This document shows, one piece after another, positions 54,513 through 63,739 of a stretch of DNA of 64,000 bases (position 1 is its first letter; each line of letters starts with the position of its first letter). A program made the translations under genes and the position numbers. The stretch is taken from positions 146,246 through 210,245 of the forward strand of contig CAVZAE010000009.1 in assembly GCA_963773195.1 (NCBI GenBank), written 5' to 3'. Source of the DNA: CAIWHR01 sp963773195 (GTDB taxonomy: Bacteria; Pseudomonadota; Gammaproteobacteria; Burkholderiales; Casimicrobiaceae). Under the pieces are notes generated by a model. The model was not told where the DNA came from. It saw nothing but the letters and a program-made list of their open reading frames with translations, and did no database searches.

Positions 54513-54956
54513 TCAACGCAGCGACTTGGTGAAGCCCGCGAGCGACGCCGTCTGGTCCATCTTCATGGCTCCCGCGTCGTCGACCGTGACCCTGGCCACG
54601 CGGCCGTGTTTGAACTGAGCGAGGATCGCCGCATAAGCGGGGTTGGACGCCGGGACGATCACCTCGCACTTGCTGCCGATATCGCCGAACTTGCATTCGC
54701 CGGCCGCAAAGAGGTGGCGAAACGCCGGCGTCTTGGCCTTGTCGACGAACACCTCGATCCGTGAGCCGGCGACCCCGACCTGGGTTGTGCGCACCACGAT
54801 CATGTGGGGCTTCGCCTTGTCGAAGGCGAATACGGCGTTCGGTCCTGTCGCTTCTCCGGCGCGCAGCACTGCCTCGGCCGCCACCGCGTTCTGCGCGGGT
54901 CCGCCAACGAACGTGATGACAAACGAGCTGAGGAGAAGGCGCCCGACAACGTGCAT
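54513..54956 (-). CDS. Hypothetical secreted protein
   Basis: 147 residues from the ATG at 54956. Signal peptide MHVVGRLLLSSFVITFVGG, then TQVGVAGSRIEVFVDKAKTPAFRHLFA, KCEVIVPAS and RVARVTVDD. A single domain rich in beta strands, two Cys (CKFGDIGSKC) about ten apart that could pair. No family recognised. Fourth gene from the 3' end of the minus-strand set that starts at 57112, 80 bases from the gene before it. Confidence 0.65.
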   Translation of the reverse strand: MHVVGRLLLSSFVITFVGGPAQNAVAAEAVLRAGEATGPNAVFAFDKAKPHMIVVRTTQVGVAGSRIEVFVDKAKTPAFRHLFAAGECKFGDIGSKCEVIVPASNPAYAAILAQFKHGRVARVTVDDAGAMKMDQTASLAGFTKSLR

Positions 54957-55036
54957 GACAGCTTTCCCAACGGCCTTGGATGGAAAGGAACCAGGGAGCC
55001 CAGTGAGGCGCCGGACTCCCATGCTGCGACGCCCGC

Positions 55037-56230
55037 TCACAGGAAGCGATAGACGATCGGGCAGTCCACCACGAGGCCGACCGATCCGAACTTCTTGCCG
55101 TCGAGCCCAGTGACCCAGCCCTTCTGCACCATGCCGAGGATCGAGAATTCCTCGGTCATCCGGGACCGGTAGCCGAGTTCGATCGCTCTTTGGGTCCATA
55201 CCGACGGATTGAGATCCCAGATCGGGCTGTAGTCGGTTGCGACGGTGGGAATGCCGCCGAGCACATTCAGCGGAGAGCCGCTGTCAGACAGCGCGCTGTT
55301 CAAGCCCTGACGCTGCGGATTGTCCTTGCCGGTTGGACCATTGGCGAACACGAAAATGCGCTCGACCGGGCTAAAGAGGCTGTCGTCGGCGCCGCCATTG
55401 ATATCCTCCAGCCCCGGAGCGTAGGTGGCGTCCTCCAACGTTGCGGTCAGCTTGTTGTTGGTGTCGGTCGAGAGGTAAAGCACTGGCTTGGCGAAACTAA
55501 ATCCAGTGGTGAGCATCATCGTGACCGTCTGGTCACGCGGGCAAATCTTCACCACCTTCTGATGGACGAGACCATGGTCAGGGTTTCCGTCACAGAATTG
55601 GTTGAGGACATCCGCTGACACGTTATAGGCGACCACCGGCGCGTTGTAGATGTGTCCGCCAGCGTTGGTGATCTTGACAAGCGGGGTGTAATCCTTGTCG
55701 CCAACGCCGCTTGGCTGAAACTGCTTGGGGGAAAGAAATTGGGAGCGTCGCCTGGCGTCACGCTCCGTTTCGGCGAGAAATCGACCGTGCCAACGTCGAA
55801 AATCAGCTTGAACTTGCTGTCCAGAGTCGCGTTTCGAACCGCGCGGCCGACGTCTGCAAAGGTCAATTTCGGCGAATAATTGAGGCCGAGTTGTTCAGCG
55901 TTGCCCTTATCGTCGGTGTCGGTGACAACGTACCAAACAGTTTCGCCGCTCTTCATCGCGCCTTGGTAGAGAGGCAGGGTGATGGTTCCCTTGTCGAAAT
56001 CGATCTTGCCAGACTTCAGGTTCTGGTACTCACCGACGAGTTCGCGCTGCACCTGAGACGGCTGCGGACCGAAATAGGTCGCCGGCACATCGGCCCCGAT
56101 CGCCGCCGGTGCCGGCTGGACTTCCTGGGTTTCGAGATTCTGCGCGAACGCTGATGCCGTCGCGGCCCCGATCACGGCGACAGTCAGTGCCGCGGTCTTG
56201 ACTAGACTTGCCTTGGCCCTCGCCTTGCTA
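55037..56230 (-). pseudogene. Conserved secreted protein, 5' end split by an IS5-type element
   Basis: The body (about 390 residues, one frame change near 55715) has FGPQPSQVQRELVGEYQNL, LPLYQGAMKSGETVWYVVTDT, NYSPKLTFADVG, PNFFPPSSFSQA, FSFAKPVLYLSTDTNNKL and DQTVTMMLTTG; no family name is sure. The N-terminus, including the RBS, start codon and first codons, lies beyond the IS, at 57076-57112. With the IS and one TA removed the frame reads MNTPSPALTNCPSKARAKAS then a signal peptide LVKTAALTVAVIGAA. As now placed, an ATG inside the IS end (56244-56242) is in frame and could give a protein with a changed start. Confidence 0.7.
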
Positions 56231-57075
56231 GGCTCAGGACTCATTGATCACAGCCAGAAGATGACAGCTGCGGCGATGCAGATTGCCGAGAAGTAGGCGT
56301 GGGCGCAACGGTCGTATCGGGTGTGGACGCGTCTCCAGTCCTTGAGCCTGCCGAACATGTTCTCGATTCTGTGGCGCTGTTTGTAGAGGACGGCGTCGTG
56401 GGGGATCGGGGCTTTGCGGTTGGATTTTGAGGGGATGCAGGCGGCGATTTTGCGGTTCGCGAGCGCCTCACGGAACCAATCGGCGTCATAGCCCTTGTCG
56501 GCGAGAAGCTCCTTGGCTCCAGGCATGGCGGGCAGCATCAACGCCGCGCCCTTGAAGTCGCTCATCTGGCCTTCGCTGAGCAACATCACGAGCGGTCGAC
56601 CTTTGCCGTCGCAAACCGCGTGAAGTTTGGAGTTCAAGCCCCCTTTCGTGCGTCCGATACGTCGGGGAACAGGCCCTTTTTTAAAAGGCTGGCGGCGGTG
56701 CGATGCGCCTTCAGATGCGTGGCGTCGATCATGATCCGCTCAGCCTTGCCGCCCTTGCGCGCCAGTTCGGCGAAGATCTTGTTGAACACCCCCAGCCGGC
56801 TCCAGCGGATGAACCGGTTATAGATCGTCTTGTGCGGGCCATACTCCCCCGGGGCGTCACGCCAGCGAAGCCCATTCCTGATCACGAACACGATGGCGCT
56901 CACAATCCGCCGGTCATCCACCCGCGCGATGCCGTGCGACAGCGGAAAAAACCCCTCGATCCGGCGCATCTGCGCTTCAGAAAGCAAAAACAAATCAGAC
57001 ATGGCGAAGCCTCCTCGCCTCGCCTATGAATCAGCCAATCCAACCCAATGCAAGAAATTTAATAGGTCCTGAGCC
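56231..57075 (-). mobile_element. IS5-family element (IS427-like, two overlapping frames)
   Basis: 845 bases with perfect 10-bp terminal inverted repeats, GGCTCAGGAC at 56231-56240 and GTCCTGAGCC at 57066-57075, flanked by TA at 56229-56230 and 57076-57077 (target duplication). It carries two overlapping transposase frames. The element sits in the gene that continues at 55037-56230 and 57078-57112. Confidence 0.9.
56248..57002 (-). CDS. IS5-family transposase, by programmed frameshift
   Basis: First frame 57002 to 56634 (122 residues, MSDLFLLSEAQMRRIEGFFPL, WRDAPGEYGPHKTIYNRF) and second frame 56637 to 56248 (129 residues). The first Asp is in IDATHLKAH, the second in LADKGYDADWF, the Glu in RIENMFGRLKDWRR: a DDE catalytic site. 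The frames join at an A3G5 run near 56644, a likely slippage site, giving a full-length transposase. The orientation matches the element's terminal repeats. Confidence 0.9.
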
Positions 57076-57112
57076 TAGGGCAATTAGTTAGAGCCGGACT
57101 GGGTGTGTTCAT
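57076..57112 (-). pseudogene. 5' end of the interrupted secreted-protein gene
   Basis: On the minus strand AAGGAGTAACCCT precedes ATG at 57112-57110, followed by 11 further codons (MNTPSPALTNCP) up to the TA target duplication. Joining this to the sequence left of the IS (after one TA) keeps the frame: CCT-AGC-AAG-GCG. This is the original ribosome binding site and start of the gene at 55037-56230, now separated from it by the insertion. Confidence 0.75.
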
Positions 57113-57554
57113 AGGGTTACTCCTTGTGTTGCACTCACTCAGCCGCAGCGGCAAAAGCGATTTCTGTTATTTGGCCGGCTGTTCTTGGAGCGATCCAGTT
57201 CATTCGCGAGATGCTCAAGAGATGACTCGTCGCCTTCGCGCCGACCAATTAGGCGCAGGCATCGTGTTCGAGGTGAAATGCCTATTCGCAATCGATGCGA
57301 TAGCCGTCGTCTATAGAGACGAATCGCCGCGGGTTTGTGAATGCGTCCAGCGCAAGCGTCTTGGAGCTCGGATCAGTGATCGACCGAGCTGGCGCCACAC
57401 GTGTTCCGCCGCTTCAATGGGCGTGCGCCCGGCTAGTAGCTGAAACGCCTGCCACCCGAGGCGTCTTACCGAGGGCAGACCGTTGAGACGTCACAGCCGG
57501 CGAAAAGGCGGTTTGACGGAGTCGTTCAATCTTTTCGCGGAAGCGTCTCGGCCC
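57113..57554. other. Intergenic region upstream of the interrupted gene
   Basis: About 440 bases between the original start at 57112 and the DUF6510 stop. A 112-codon plus-strand frame (57105-57443) lacks a binding site and a recognisable domain and I do not call it. The promoter of the 57112 operon should lie here; no clear boxes were identified. Confidence 0.4.
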
Positions 57555-57830
57555 TCAAGTGGGAGCAACTTTGAGGGAGTGCGCGCCCCTCATTTCGAGC
57601 CAGCGTCCCCGCGGCGTGTGGACTGCTCTCAGGAGGATGGCCGCGCAATTGCTGCACCTCAGCACGACTCCCATCGGGGCCGCATAGTAGCGCAGAGAAC
57701 CCACTGCTCCGACCGAGCCGCATGCGTCGCATTGAATATGGGCGGTCGTCACGTCAGCCGCGAAGACTTCGCAAAGAGCGCCTGCGGCGGCATTGCCATC
57801 CAGAACGAAGTCCAGATCGTTCTCAGTCAT
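57555..57830 (-). CDS. DUF6510 zinc-ribbon protein
   Basis: 91 residues. MTENDLDFVLDGNAAAGALCEVFA is the typical DUF6510 start; two Cys pairs CDACG (near 34) and CSNCA (near 59) would bind one zinc. DUF6510 genes accompany a sulfite-oxidase-like molybdoenzyme and a ferredoxin-reductase-like gene, as here. Its start is five bases after the reductase stop. Function unknown. Confidence 0.82.
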   Translation of the reverse strand: MTENDLDFVLDGNAAAGALCEVFAADVTTAHIQCDACGSVGAVGSLRYYAAPMGVVLRCSNCAAILLRAVHTPRGRWLEMRGAHSLKVAPT

Positions 57831-57835
57831 CGCCT

Positions 57836-58601
57836 TTATCCTCCGGTGGGTCCGAACCGCTCCGTCTTGATCGTGCGAGCGTCATGCCCAAGCTCCACCA
57901 GAAAACTCGAGACGTCTTCCACGAAAGGCGTGGGGCCACAGACATATGTCTTTGGGTTTCGGTCGGGTGGAAAGCACGCGTCGGCCAGCATCGACTTGTC
58001 GATCCTTCGCCGGTAGCCCGTCCATCCCTCCGGCTGTTTTCTGGTGAGCGTCGTGACCACGCGCAGATCGCGATCGCGGCGCGCCATTGCATCAAGTTCT
58101 GTTCGGTAGATCACGTCTTCCAGGTTCCTGGACGAATGCAAGAGCACGGCGGGGACGCGGCTGTTCTGCCTGTCTCGGTGACGCAGCATCGCCATAAGGG
58201 GCGCGATTCCCGATCCGGCTGCTATGAGACATAGAGGACCGCCCATGGCGATGCTCCATACGAAGTAGCCGCCGATCGGCCCCCGCAATTCGAATTGGTC
58301 GGCCTCCCGAACCTCATCGACGAGATATGGCGAAACCTCGCCGTTCTCCACTCGCTCCACCGTCAAAGCGATCAATCCATCCTCGGGCGGCGAGGCGATC
58401 GAATAACTGCGCTGCGCCTGGTAGCCATCCTCGCCCGTGAGCCGAATGTCCGCATGCTGGCCTGGCTAGGTGTCCCTGCCATCCGGCGACCTCGAGAAGA
58501 AGACTTTTGACGCGCGGCGTTTCGACGACGACCTGACGCACTTTGGCTCGCCGCCACTCAAGCCTACGCACGGGGGCGGCGGAGGGCTCAATCGCCGTCA
58601 T
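57836..58601 (-). pseudogene. Ferredoxin-reductase-type oxidoreductase, one frameshift
   Basis: About 255 residues from the ATG at 58601 (AGAG upstream is weak), with one frame change in the region 58360-58460. First half: VRQVVVETPRVKSLLLEV (FAD domain), then RSYSIASPPEDG, LIAAGSGIAPLMAMLRHR (NAD(P) motif) and TYVCGPTPFVEDV at the end. No [2Fe-2S] domain is attached. It probably feeds electrons to the molybdoenzyme upstream, whose stop lies 13 bases inside this start. Confidence 0.78.
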
Positions 58602-59259
58602 ATCTCTGCTCTTTCCAGGGGTCGCCGTGGTTGTGATAGCCAAACGACTCCCAGAAGCCATGTTCGTCCTCTTCCATAAACCGCAATCTCCGCACCCATT
58701 TGGCGCTCTTCCAAAAGTAGAGATGTGGGACGAGAAGTCGGGCTGGGCCGCCGTGCGCGGGTGGAATCGGCGCTCCGTCGTAGCGAGTCGCGATCACGCC
58801 CTTGCCGCCGACAAGGTCGGCGACAGGGACATTTGTCGTGTAGCCTCCGTCCGAGTGCGCCATGACGTAAAGCGCCGGCGGCTCCCCGACGGCGGCGGCC
58901 GCGAGTAGGTCGTCGAACGTCACGCCCTGCCAGACCGTGTCGAGCTTCGACCATTTCGTGACACAATGAATGTCGGTCTTGATTGTGGTCTGGGGGAGCG
59001 CGTGGAATTCAGCCCATGTCCACTTGCCGAGCTGCAATCCGTTGAGGCGAAGCCCAAAGGTCCACTCTTCTAGTCTGATTTGCGGCGTTGGTCCGGCCGA
59101 TAAAACCGGGAAATCCGTCGTCACATACTGTCCGGGCGGAATCCGGTTGGTCAGACCTTGCTCTTGTCGTTTCGACCTGAATCCGCGGGAAATCGGGGGC
59201 TCTGTCCATGCGGGTGGCGCCTTTGCGTCTGGAACTAATGCCTGGTTGCGATCGAGCAC
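58588..59259 (-). CDS. Sulfite-oxidase-like molybdopterin oxidoreductase
   Basis: 223 residues, within the length of the Mo-domain-only group (MsrP/YedY-like and sulfite-oxidase-like). The Mo-ligating Cys is in DIHCVTKWSKLDTVW, followed by QGVTFDDLL and THGGPARLLVPHLYFWKSAKW (the last is the conserved HGGPxRLxVP segment). No Tat signal in the first residues, so the enzyme is probably cytoplasmic. With the reductase and DUF6510 it forms a three-gene minus-strand unit; substrate unknown. Confidence 0.85.
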   Translation of the reverse strand: MLDRNQALVPDAKAPPAWTEPPISRGFRSKRQEQGLTNRIPPGQYVTTDFPVLSAGPTPQIRLEEWTFGLRLNGLQLGKWTWAEFHALPQTTIKTDIHCVTKWSKLDTVWQGVTFDDLLAAAAVGEPPALYVMAHSDGGYTTNVPVADLVGGKGVIATRYDGAPIPPAHGGPARLLVPHLYFWKSAKWVRRLRFMEEDEHGFWESFGYHNHGDPWKEQRYDGD

Positions 59260-59529
59260 GATCGCTTCGGCGAGGAGCGCGGGCGGATTGGCGCAGGGAC
59301 GGTTTCCGCGGCAAAACGGCGCTGTGGCGAATCATGCAATAGTCGTCGTCTGAAGGCCGACCCGGCGCTGAGCGCGAGGGCGATTTACGCAGGTGACGGC
59401 ACTCGAGGTGAAATTCGGCCACGCGCATCGTGGACCATAGCCGCCGCAATACAGCCTGTCGCGCCGTCGTCAGGGCGACACGGCGCCTCTTGCGACGCGA
59501 CATCGCTCAATCGATCTGATCCGGGCGAT
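59260..59529. other. Intergenic region
   Basis: About 270 bases between the molybdoenzyme start (59259) and the LysR gene stop (59530), both on the minus strand. No supported gene or hairpin found. Confidence 0.35.
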
Positions 59530-60473
59530 CTATGCAGCCGCTTCGCCGGTACCCACCGGCGCCAGCTCGCCCTCGGAATCCGTCACCGGCTTCGGTTGTT
59601 TGCCGAACCACGTCTTCCGCATCGCCTCGCGCACCAGCGAGCCGACCCCGGCGAATAGCGACGCCCTCGCACGCTCACAAGGCTTACCTGTCGCCAAAAT
59701 TCGGGCTCGACGACCGGCAAACCGATCACGCCGGGGTGTTTGACCGAGTTTGCAGGCATGAATGCAAATCCCAAACCGGCGGCGACCATCGCCAAGGTCC
59801 AGTCGTCGCGCTCGCTCCAATAGACGGGTTTGCAGGTGACTCCCTTCTGCGCGAGAATCTGCGTCCGCGTAACCGGCGAACTCGCAGTTCATGCGATGGA
59901 TATAGGACTCGCCGTTCATCTCCTGAACGGGGAACGCCCCCGCTTGGCGAGACGATGGTCGCGATGAACGGCGAGAACCATCTGCTCGCGAAACAGGGGA
60001 ATCGAGTGAATGCGCTCGTCGGGTTCCTCGCCGGGTAAAGCGTAGATGGCGACCTCGAGATCGCCAGCTAAAAGACGCGCGCGCAGATCCTTTGCATTCG
60101 CATCGCAAAGCCTCAGCTCCACCTCAGGATGGCGGGTTCGAATATTGGCGATGAGATCGACGATCTCGTCTGGCGAGATCGTGCTCATGATCCCCAGTTT
60201 GAGCGGCCACTTTCTCACGAACTCCTGAGACAGGCGCTTCGCCAACCTCGAGTGGTCGTAAACCGACTGAAGATGTGGACGGACCATGTGGCCAAGATCC
60301 GTGAGGCGTGTCGATTCGCGCTCGCGGTGAAAGAGCAGGCCTCCAAGCTCCTCCTCGAGAAGCTTGATGGCGCGCGACAACGAGGGTTGCGTCACATTGC
60401 ACCGCTCGCTTGCGCGCGTGAAATTCAGCTCCTCGGCCACCGCGAGGAAATAACGAACCTGATGCATTTCCAT
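59530..60473 (-). pseudogene. LysR-family transcriptional regulator, frameshifted
   Basis: About 310 residues across three frame changes (near 59930, 59880 and 59700). ATG at 60473: MEMHQVRYFLAVAEELNFTRASE, then the helix-turn-helix CNVTQPSLSRAIKLLEEEL. Effector domain: KLGIMSTISPDEIVDLI, EVAIYALPGEEPDERI and, in another frame, MVAAGLGFAFMPANSVKHPG. It is not adjacent to an obvious divergent target except the SDR at 60565 (same strand). Confidence 0.75.
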
Positions 60474-60564
60474 GACGATCTCTCGGGTAGGCTCGACATC
60501 GCCGAGAAGCCTGGAGCGCCCGACGCGCCGCACTGGGTCTTTTCGCCATCCGCTAGCACAAGTT

Positions 60565-61425
60565 TTAGATCAGATAGTGTCGGCTTCTGATGCCGGCGTC
60601 CAATTTCGGAGCCGCGGTCTTCCTGAAATCGGCCGCGCCCCAGCCCAAGCGCGCGCCTCGAAAGCCCGCGCGGGCCGTCACCTCTGTCCCCCCGGAGACC
60701 GAGATGCGCTCGCCGGTCACCCAGCCGGATTGGTCGGAGGCGAGAAAGAGCGCGACCCGCGCGATGTCCTCCGGCTGGCCGAGCCGCCCCATCGGCAGGG
60801 AGAAGCCCAGCGCCTTCGCGCTCTCGGCGCTCAAGCCCGCCGCTGCGAAGCCTTCGGTCTCGGTCATGCCGGGCGCGATGGCGTTGACCCGGATTCCCTT
60901 GCCGGCCAGCTCAGTGGCGAGCTCGCGCGTGATCGTGTCGATCGCGCTCTTCGAGGCGGAATAGACGAGGGTGTTCGGCGAGGGATTCGTGCTCGCGATG
61001 GTGCTGAAGTTGATCACGCTGCCGCCCGCGCCACTGAAGGCCTTGACGGCCTCTTGCGTGGCGAGGATCGCGCCGAGGACGTTGGTGTTGAACTGACGGT
61101 GAAAATCCTCCTCGGTCACCGCCTCGAGCGGCGCGAAGCTGTACACGCCGGCGTTGTTCACAAGGACACTGGGCCGGCCGAGCTTCTCCTTGGTCTCGGC
61201 AAACAGACGCTGCACGTCGGCGCGCTTGGCGACATCCGCCTGGATGGCGACGGCCTTGCCGCCGGCTTTGACGATCTCGCCCACCACCCGATCGGCGTCG
61301 GCTTTGCTCGAAGCGTAATTGACCGCAACCGCCGCCCCCGCCTTGGCGAAGGCGCGCGCGATCGCCGCGCCGATCCCCTTCGAAGCCCCAGTGACGATTG
61401 CGACCTTCCCGATCAGCTCGCCCAT
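60565..61425 (-). CDS. SDR family oxidoreductase (FabG-like)
   Basis: 286 residues from the ATG at 61425 (AGGAGG upstream). VTGASKGIGAA (10-20), NNAG, ASTNPSPNTLVYSASKSAI with the YxxxK pair, APGMTETEG. FabG-like SDRs end near residue 245 (SVSGG); here the frame continues about 40 residues (ARAGFRGARLGWG), which may be a late indel. Divergent from the LysR gene at 61546, the usual target arrangement. Confidence 0.85.
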   Translation of the reverse strand: MGELIGKVAIVTGASKGIGAAIARAFAKAGAAVAVNYASSKADADRVVGEIVKAGGKAVAIQADVAKRADVQRLFAETKEKLGRPSVLVNNAGVYSFAPLEAVTEEDFHRQFNTNVLGAILATQEAVKAFSGAGGSVINFSTIASTNPSPNTLVYSASKSAIDTITRELATELAGKGIRVNAIAPGMTETEGFAAAGLSAESAKALGFSLPMGRLGQPEDIARVALFLASDQSGWVTGERISVSGGTEVTARAGFRGARLGWGAADFRKTAAPKLDAGIRSRHYLI

Positions 61426-61545
61426 GATTGCCTCCTTTGCTCTGGTCCGCCCGGCCTGCGCTACCGCAGGCTTTGACGGTTGACCGAGAGTTAGGTCATG
61501 CAAAAGTGGCCACCAGCGGCGCGATTGGTATAAGATAAATGCGGC
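61426..61545. promoter_or_regulatory. Divergent promoter region, SDR and LysR
   Basis: 120 bases between the SDR start (minus) and the LysR start (plus). LysR regulators usually bind a T-N11-A dyad in such a gap; I could not pick one dyad with confidence. The ribosome binding site of the SDR (AGGAGG) lies at its left end. Confidence 0.45.
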
Positions 61546-62436
61546 ATGCGTATGAATGACCGGCTCCAACAACTCGCTCTCTTCGTCCGGACCGTCGAAA
61601 CCGGCAGCTTTTCAAAAGCAGCGCGCGAGTTCGGCCTGACCCAGCCTTCCGCCTCGCGCGCGGTCGCCGCGCTGGAGAAGCGGCTGGGGGTCAAGCTCAT
61701 CGCGAGGACGACGCGGGAACTCTCCGCCACAGACGCTGGCGAAGCGCTGTTCGCGCGGGCCCGCGACGCGCTCGCCGCCGTCGAGGACGCCGAGAACGCG
61801 GCGCGCGGCGCCGACCGGCTTTCGGGCGTCCTGCGCGTCGCGCTGCCGACGACCTATGGCGCGCGGCGGATCGCGCCGCTTCTCCCCGCCTTTCTCGATC
61901 AGCACCCGCGCTTGAAGATCGATTTGATCATGTCGGACCGCTACGAAAATCTGATCGCCGAAGGCGCCGAACTTGCGCTCCGGGTCGGCGAGCAGCCGGA
62001 CTCGAGCTTCGTGGCGCGCAAGCTCGAAAGCGCGAGGCGTCTCTTCGTCGCCGCGCCATCCTACCTGGCGCGGCGGGGTGCGCCGAAGAGCCTCGCCGAT
62101 CTTGCGGAGCACGATGTGATCGGCGGCGGTCCTGCCGCGCCGGGCGAGCACAGCTGGGCCGCGCGCCGGGACGGTCGGACCGAGGTCGCGCCCGTCGAGC
62201 CAAGAGTTCACGCGCGCTCGGCCGCGGGCGTCGTCGCCTGCGCCTCCGCCGGCCTTGGCGTCGCCGTCGCGTCGATCTGGATGTGCGCGGAGGAGCTTGC
62301 TTCGGGCGCGCTCACGGAAGTGCTGACGGACTACGCGCTCGATCCGATCGTCGCCTTTGTCGTGTTCCCCGCCGGCCGGCGGCCCTCACAGAAGGCGCGC
62401 GTCTTCGCCAACTATCTTGAGCAAGCAGTGAAATAA
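61546..62436 (+). CDS. LysR-family transcriptional regulator
   Basis: 296 residues, normal length. N-terminal helix-turn-helix: LFVRTVETGSFSKAAREFGLTQPSASRAVAALE, then effector-binding domain with LRVALPTTYGARRIAPLL, ADLAEHDVIGGG and VACASAGLGVAVASIWM. The frame is intact, unlike the LysR gene at 59530. Probably controls the divergent SDR and itself; inducer unknown. Confidence 0.92.
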   Translation: MRMNDRLQQLALFVRTVETGSFSKAAREFGLTQPSASRAVAALEKRLGVKLIARTTRELSATDAGEALFARARDALAAVEDAENAARGADRLSGVLRVALPTTYGARRIAPLLPAFLDQHPRLKIDLIMSDRYENLIAEGAELALRVGEQPDSSFVARKLESARRLFVAAPSYLARRGAPKSLADLAEHDVIGGGPAAPGEHSWAARRDGRTEVAPVEPRVHARSAAGVVACASAGLGVAVASIWMCAEELASGALTEVLTDYALDPIVAFVVFPAGRRPSQKARVFANYLEQAVK

Positions 62437-62842
62437 TCTTCGTCTCTCGAGTCACCGATCGGATCTCGCCACGGTAATGCACCGATCCGCGTTGCTGCGG
62501 ATGTCCGCTTGGTGCATTCCTTCCACACCGGCACCGACCAAGAGAGGTCAATTTTACCGATCGCCTAGCCGTCGACGAATGACCGGTTATTGCGGATACT
62601 GTTCTCAAATGGGTCAAGGGGGGCGGAGGCTCTTCCGGGTTATCGACGCCTTGGGATGCCTGCGTTCTCTGCGCGCTCGCTGGCGCTTGATGGGGTAAGC
62701 TGGGACAGGGCGGCAAGGTTGAAAACGCAGTCGGCTGGTGGTGCCGGCTGGCTACAAAATCCACGCCGTCGTCTGTTCCCTCCCTCGGGCGTCGCTCCTT
62801 GCGGGAGCTCGATGCGGTCTCCTGTCTCAGTGGTCGGTAGGC
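62437..62842. other. Intergenic region at the IS cluster boundary
   Basis: About 400 bases between the LysR stop and the IS110 remnant. Frames on both strands lack binding sites or domains. The right half might be the noncoding 3' tail of the IS110-type element, but I cannot delimit its end. Confidence 0.4.
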
Positions 62843-63063
62843 CTACGCCGAGATGAACGCCGTTCCGTCCCGCAGCATGGCGTGCATGATGATGGCGAGG
62901 CGACGCGCCAGAGCGACGCGCGCCTTGCGCATGGTCGATCGCCTGGCGATGGCGAAGGCCCAGTCCTTGAGCTTGAGCTGGCCCTTGTAGCGGGTCAGCA
63001 TGACGTTGGCGGCCTCATATAGCAGGGTCCGCACCCGCCGGTCTCTGAACCGCCCCGAGTTTG
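62843..63063 (-). pseudogene. IS110-family transposase, C-terminal remnant
   Basis: The frame holds GRFRDRRVRTLLYEAANVML, then LKDWAFAIARRSTMRKARVALARRLAIIMHAMLRDGTAF, the conserved C-terminal (Transposase_20) end of IS110/IS116/IS902 transposases. The N-terminal DEDD part is missing; the frame is cut near 63063, where an IS3-type fragment begins on the other strand. So the IS110 copy is truncated, probably by that insertion. Confidence 0.8.
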
Positions 63064-63095
63064 CCGGAGGCTCCGAACCTTGAGAAGGTGGAGCG

Positions 63096-63405
63096 ATGGC
63101 AAGCAAGACGACGAACCCAGTTTTCCCCCGAAGTGCGCACGCGCGCCGTTCGGCTGGTTTTCGATCACGAGAAGGATCATCCCTCGCGGTGGGCGACGGT
63201 GACTTCGATTGCCACGAAGATCGGTTGCACGGCCCAATCCCTCAATGAATGGGTCAAGAAGGCAGAGATCGATAGCGGCGTACGTGGCGGCGTTCCGACC
63301 GAAATTACCGAACGTCTGAAGGCGCTGGAGCGTGAGAACCGAGAACTCCGGCAGGCGAATGAGATCCTTCGCAAGGTGTCTGCTTATTTTGCCCAGGCGG
63401 AGCTC
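63096..63405 (+). pseudogene. IS3-family OrfA remnant
   Basis: FSPEVRTRAVRLVFDHEKDHP, then WATVTSIATKIGCTAQSLNEW, a helix-turn-helix, and ALERENRELRQANEILRKVSAYFAQAEL, the leucine-zipper end of IS3-type OrfA (IS911/IS51 type). The natural start MASKTTN at 63096 is one frame off, with an indel near 63115-63125. After QAEL (about 63405) the similarity stops and no OrfB follows. Confidence 0.75.
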
Positions 63406-63445
63406 TGGCGGGGCGTTCAAAATGTGGCGAACGTTTGTCTAGTGA

Positions 63446-63670
63446 ATTCGCCAGCGTGGCAACGCCGTCATCGCCCGGGCGACGAACGGCTTCCGCCTAC
63501 GTCCGCAATCTGGCACATCCGTCTCGTTCGTGACGCCCGCGGAATCGGAAGGTGTCCGCCCAATTGAGGCGTTCAAGGCCAAGGTCCCCTTCGTCCGCAA
63601 TACGTCCGAACTCCGGCCGTTTGTGCCAGAGGCCAATGCCATGCGGGCTGAGCAGGGATTCTCTGTTTGA
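63446..63670 (+). pseudogene. Open C-terminal fragment of an unrecognised gene
   Basis: A 74-codon frame without a start, ending at TGA 63668-63670: ARATNGFRLRPQSGTSVSF, then EAFKAKVPFVRNTSELRPFV and AMRAEQGFSV. Its composition looks coding, and it follows directly on the broken IS3 fragment, so it may be the tail of a gene cut by the IS cluster. Family not recognised. Confidence 0.35.
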
Positions 63671-63739
63671 CCAACGGACGGATGTTTCGTTCCGTAGGAT
63701 GTATCGCCGATGCGCGATGAGATCGTCGCAGGCGGTCGG

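Noticed and set aside
57105..57443. A 112-codon plus-strand frame right of the IS element
   Set aside because: No binding site or domain; it overlaps the reconstructed 5' end of the interrupted gene on the other strand.
63439..63642. A 67-codon minus-strand frame in the IS cluster
   Set aside because: The plus strand there has the more coding-like frame (63446-63670); the minus frame is its complement.
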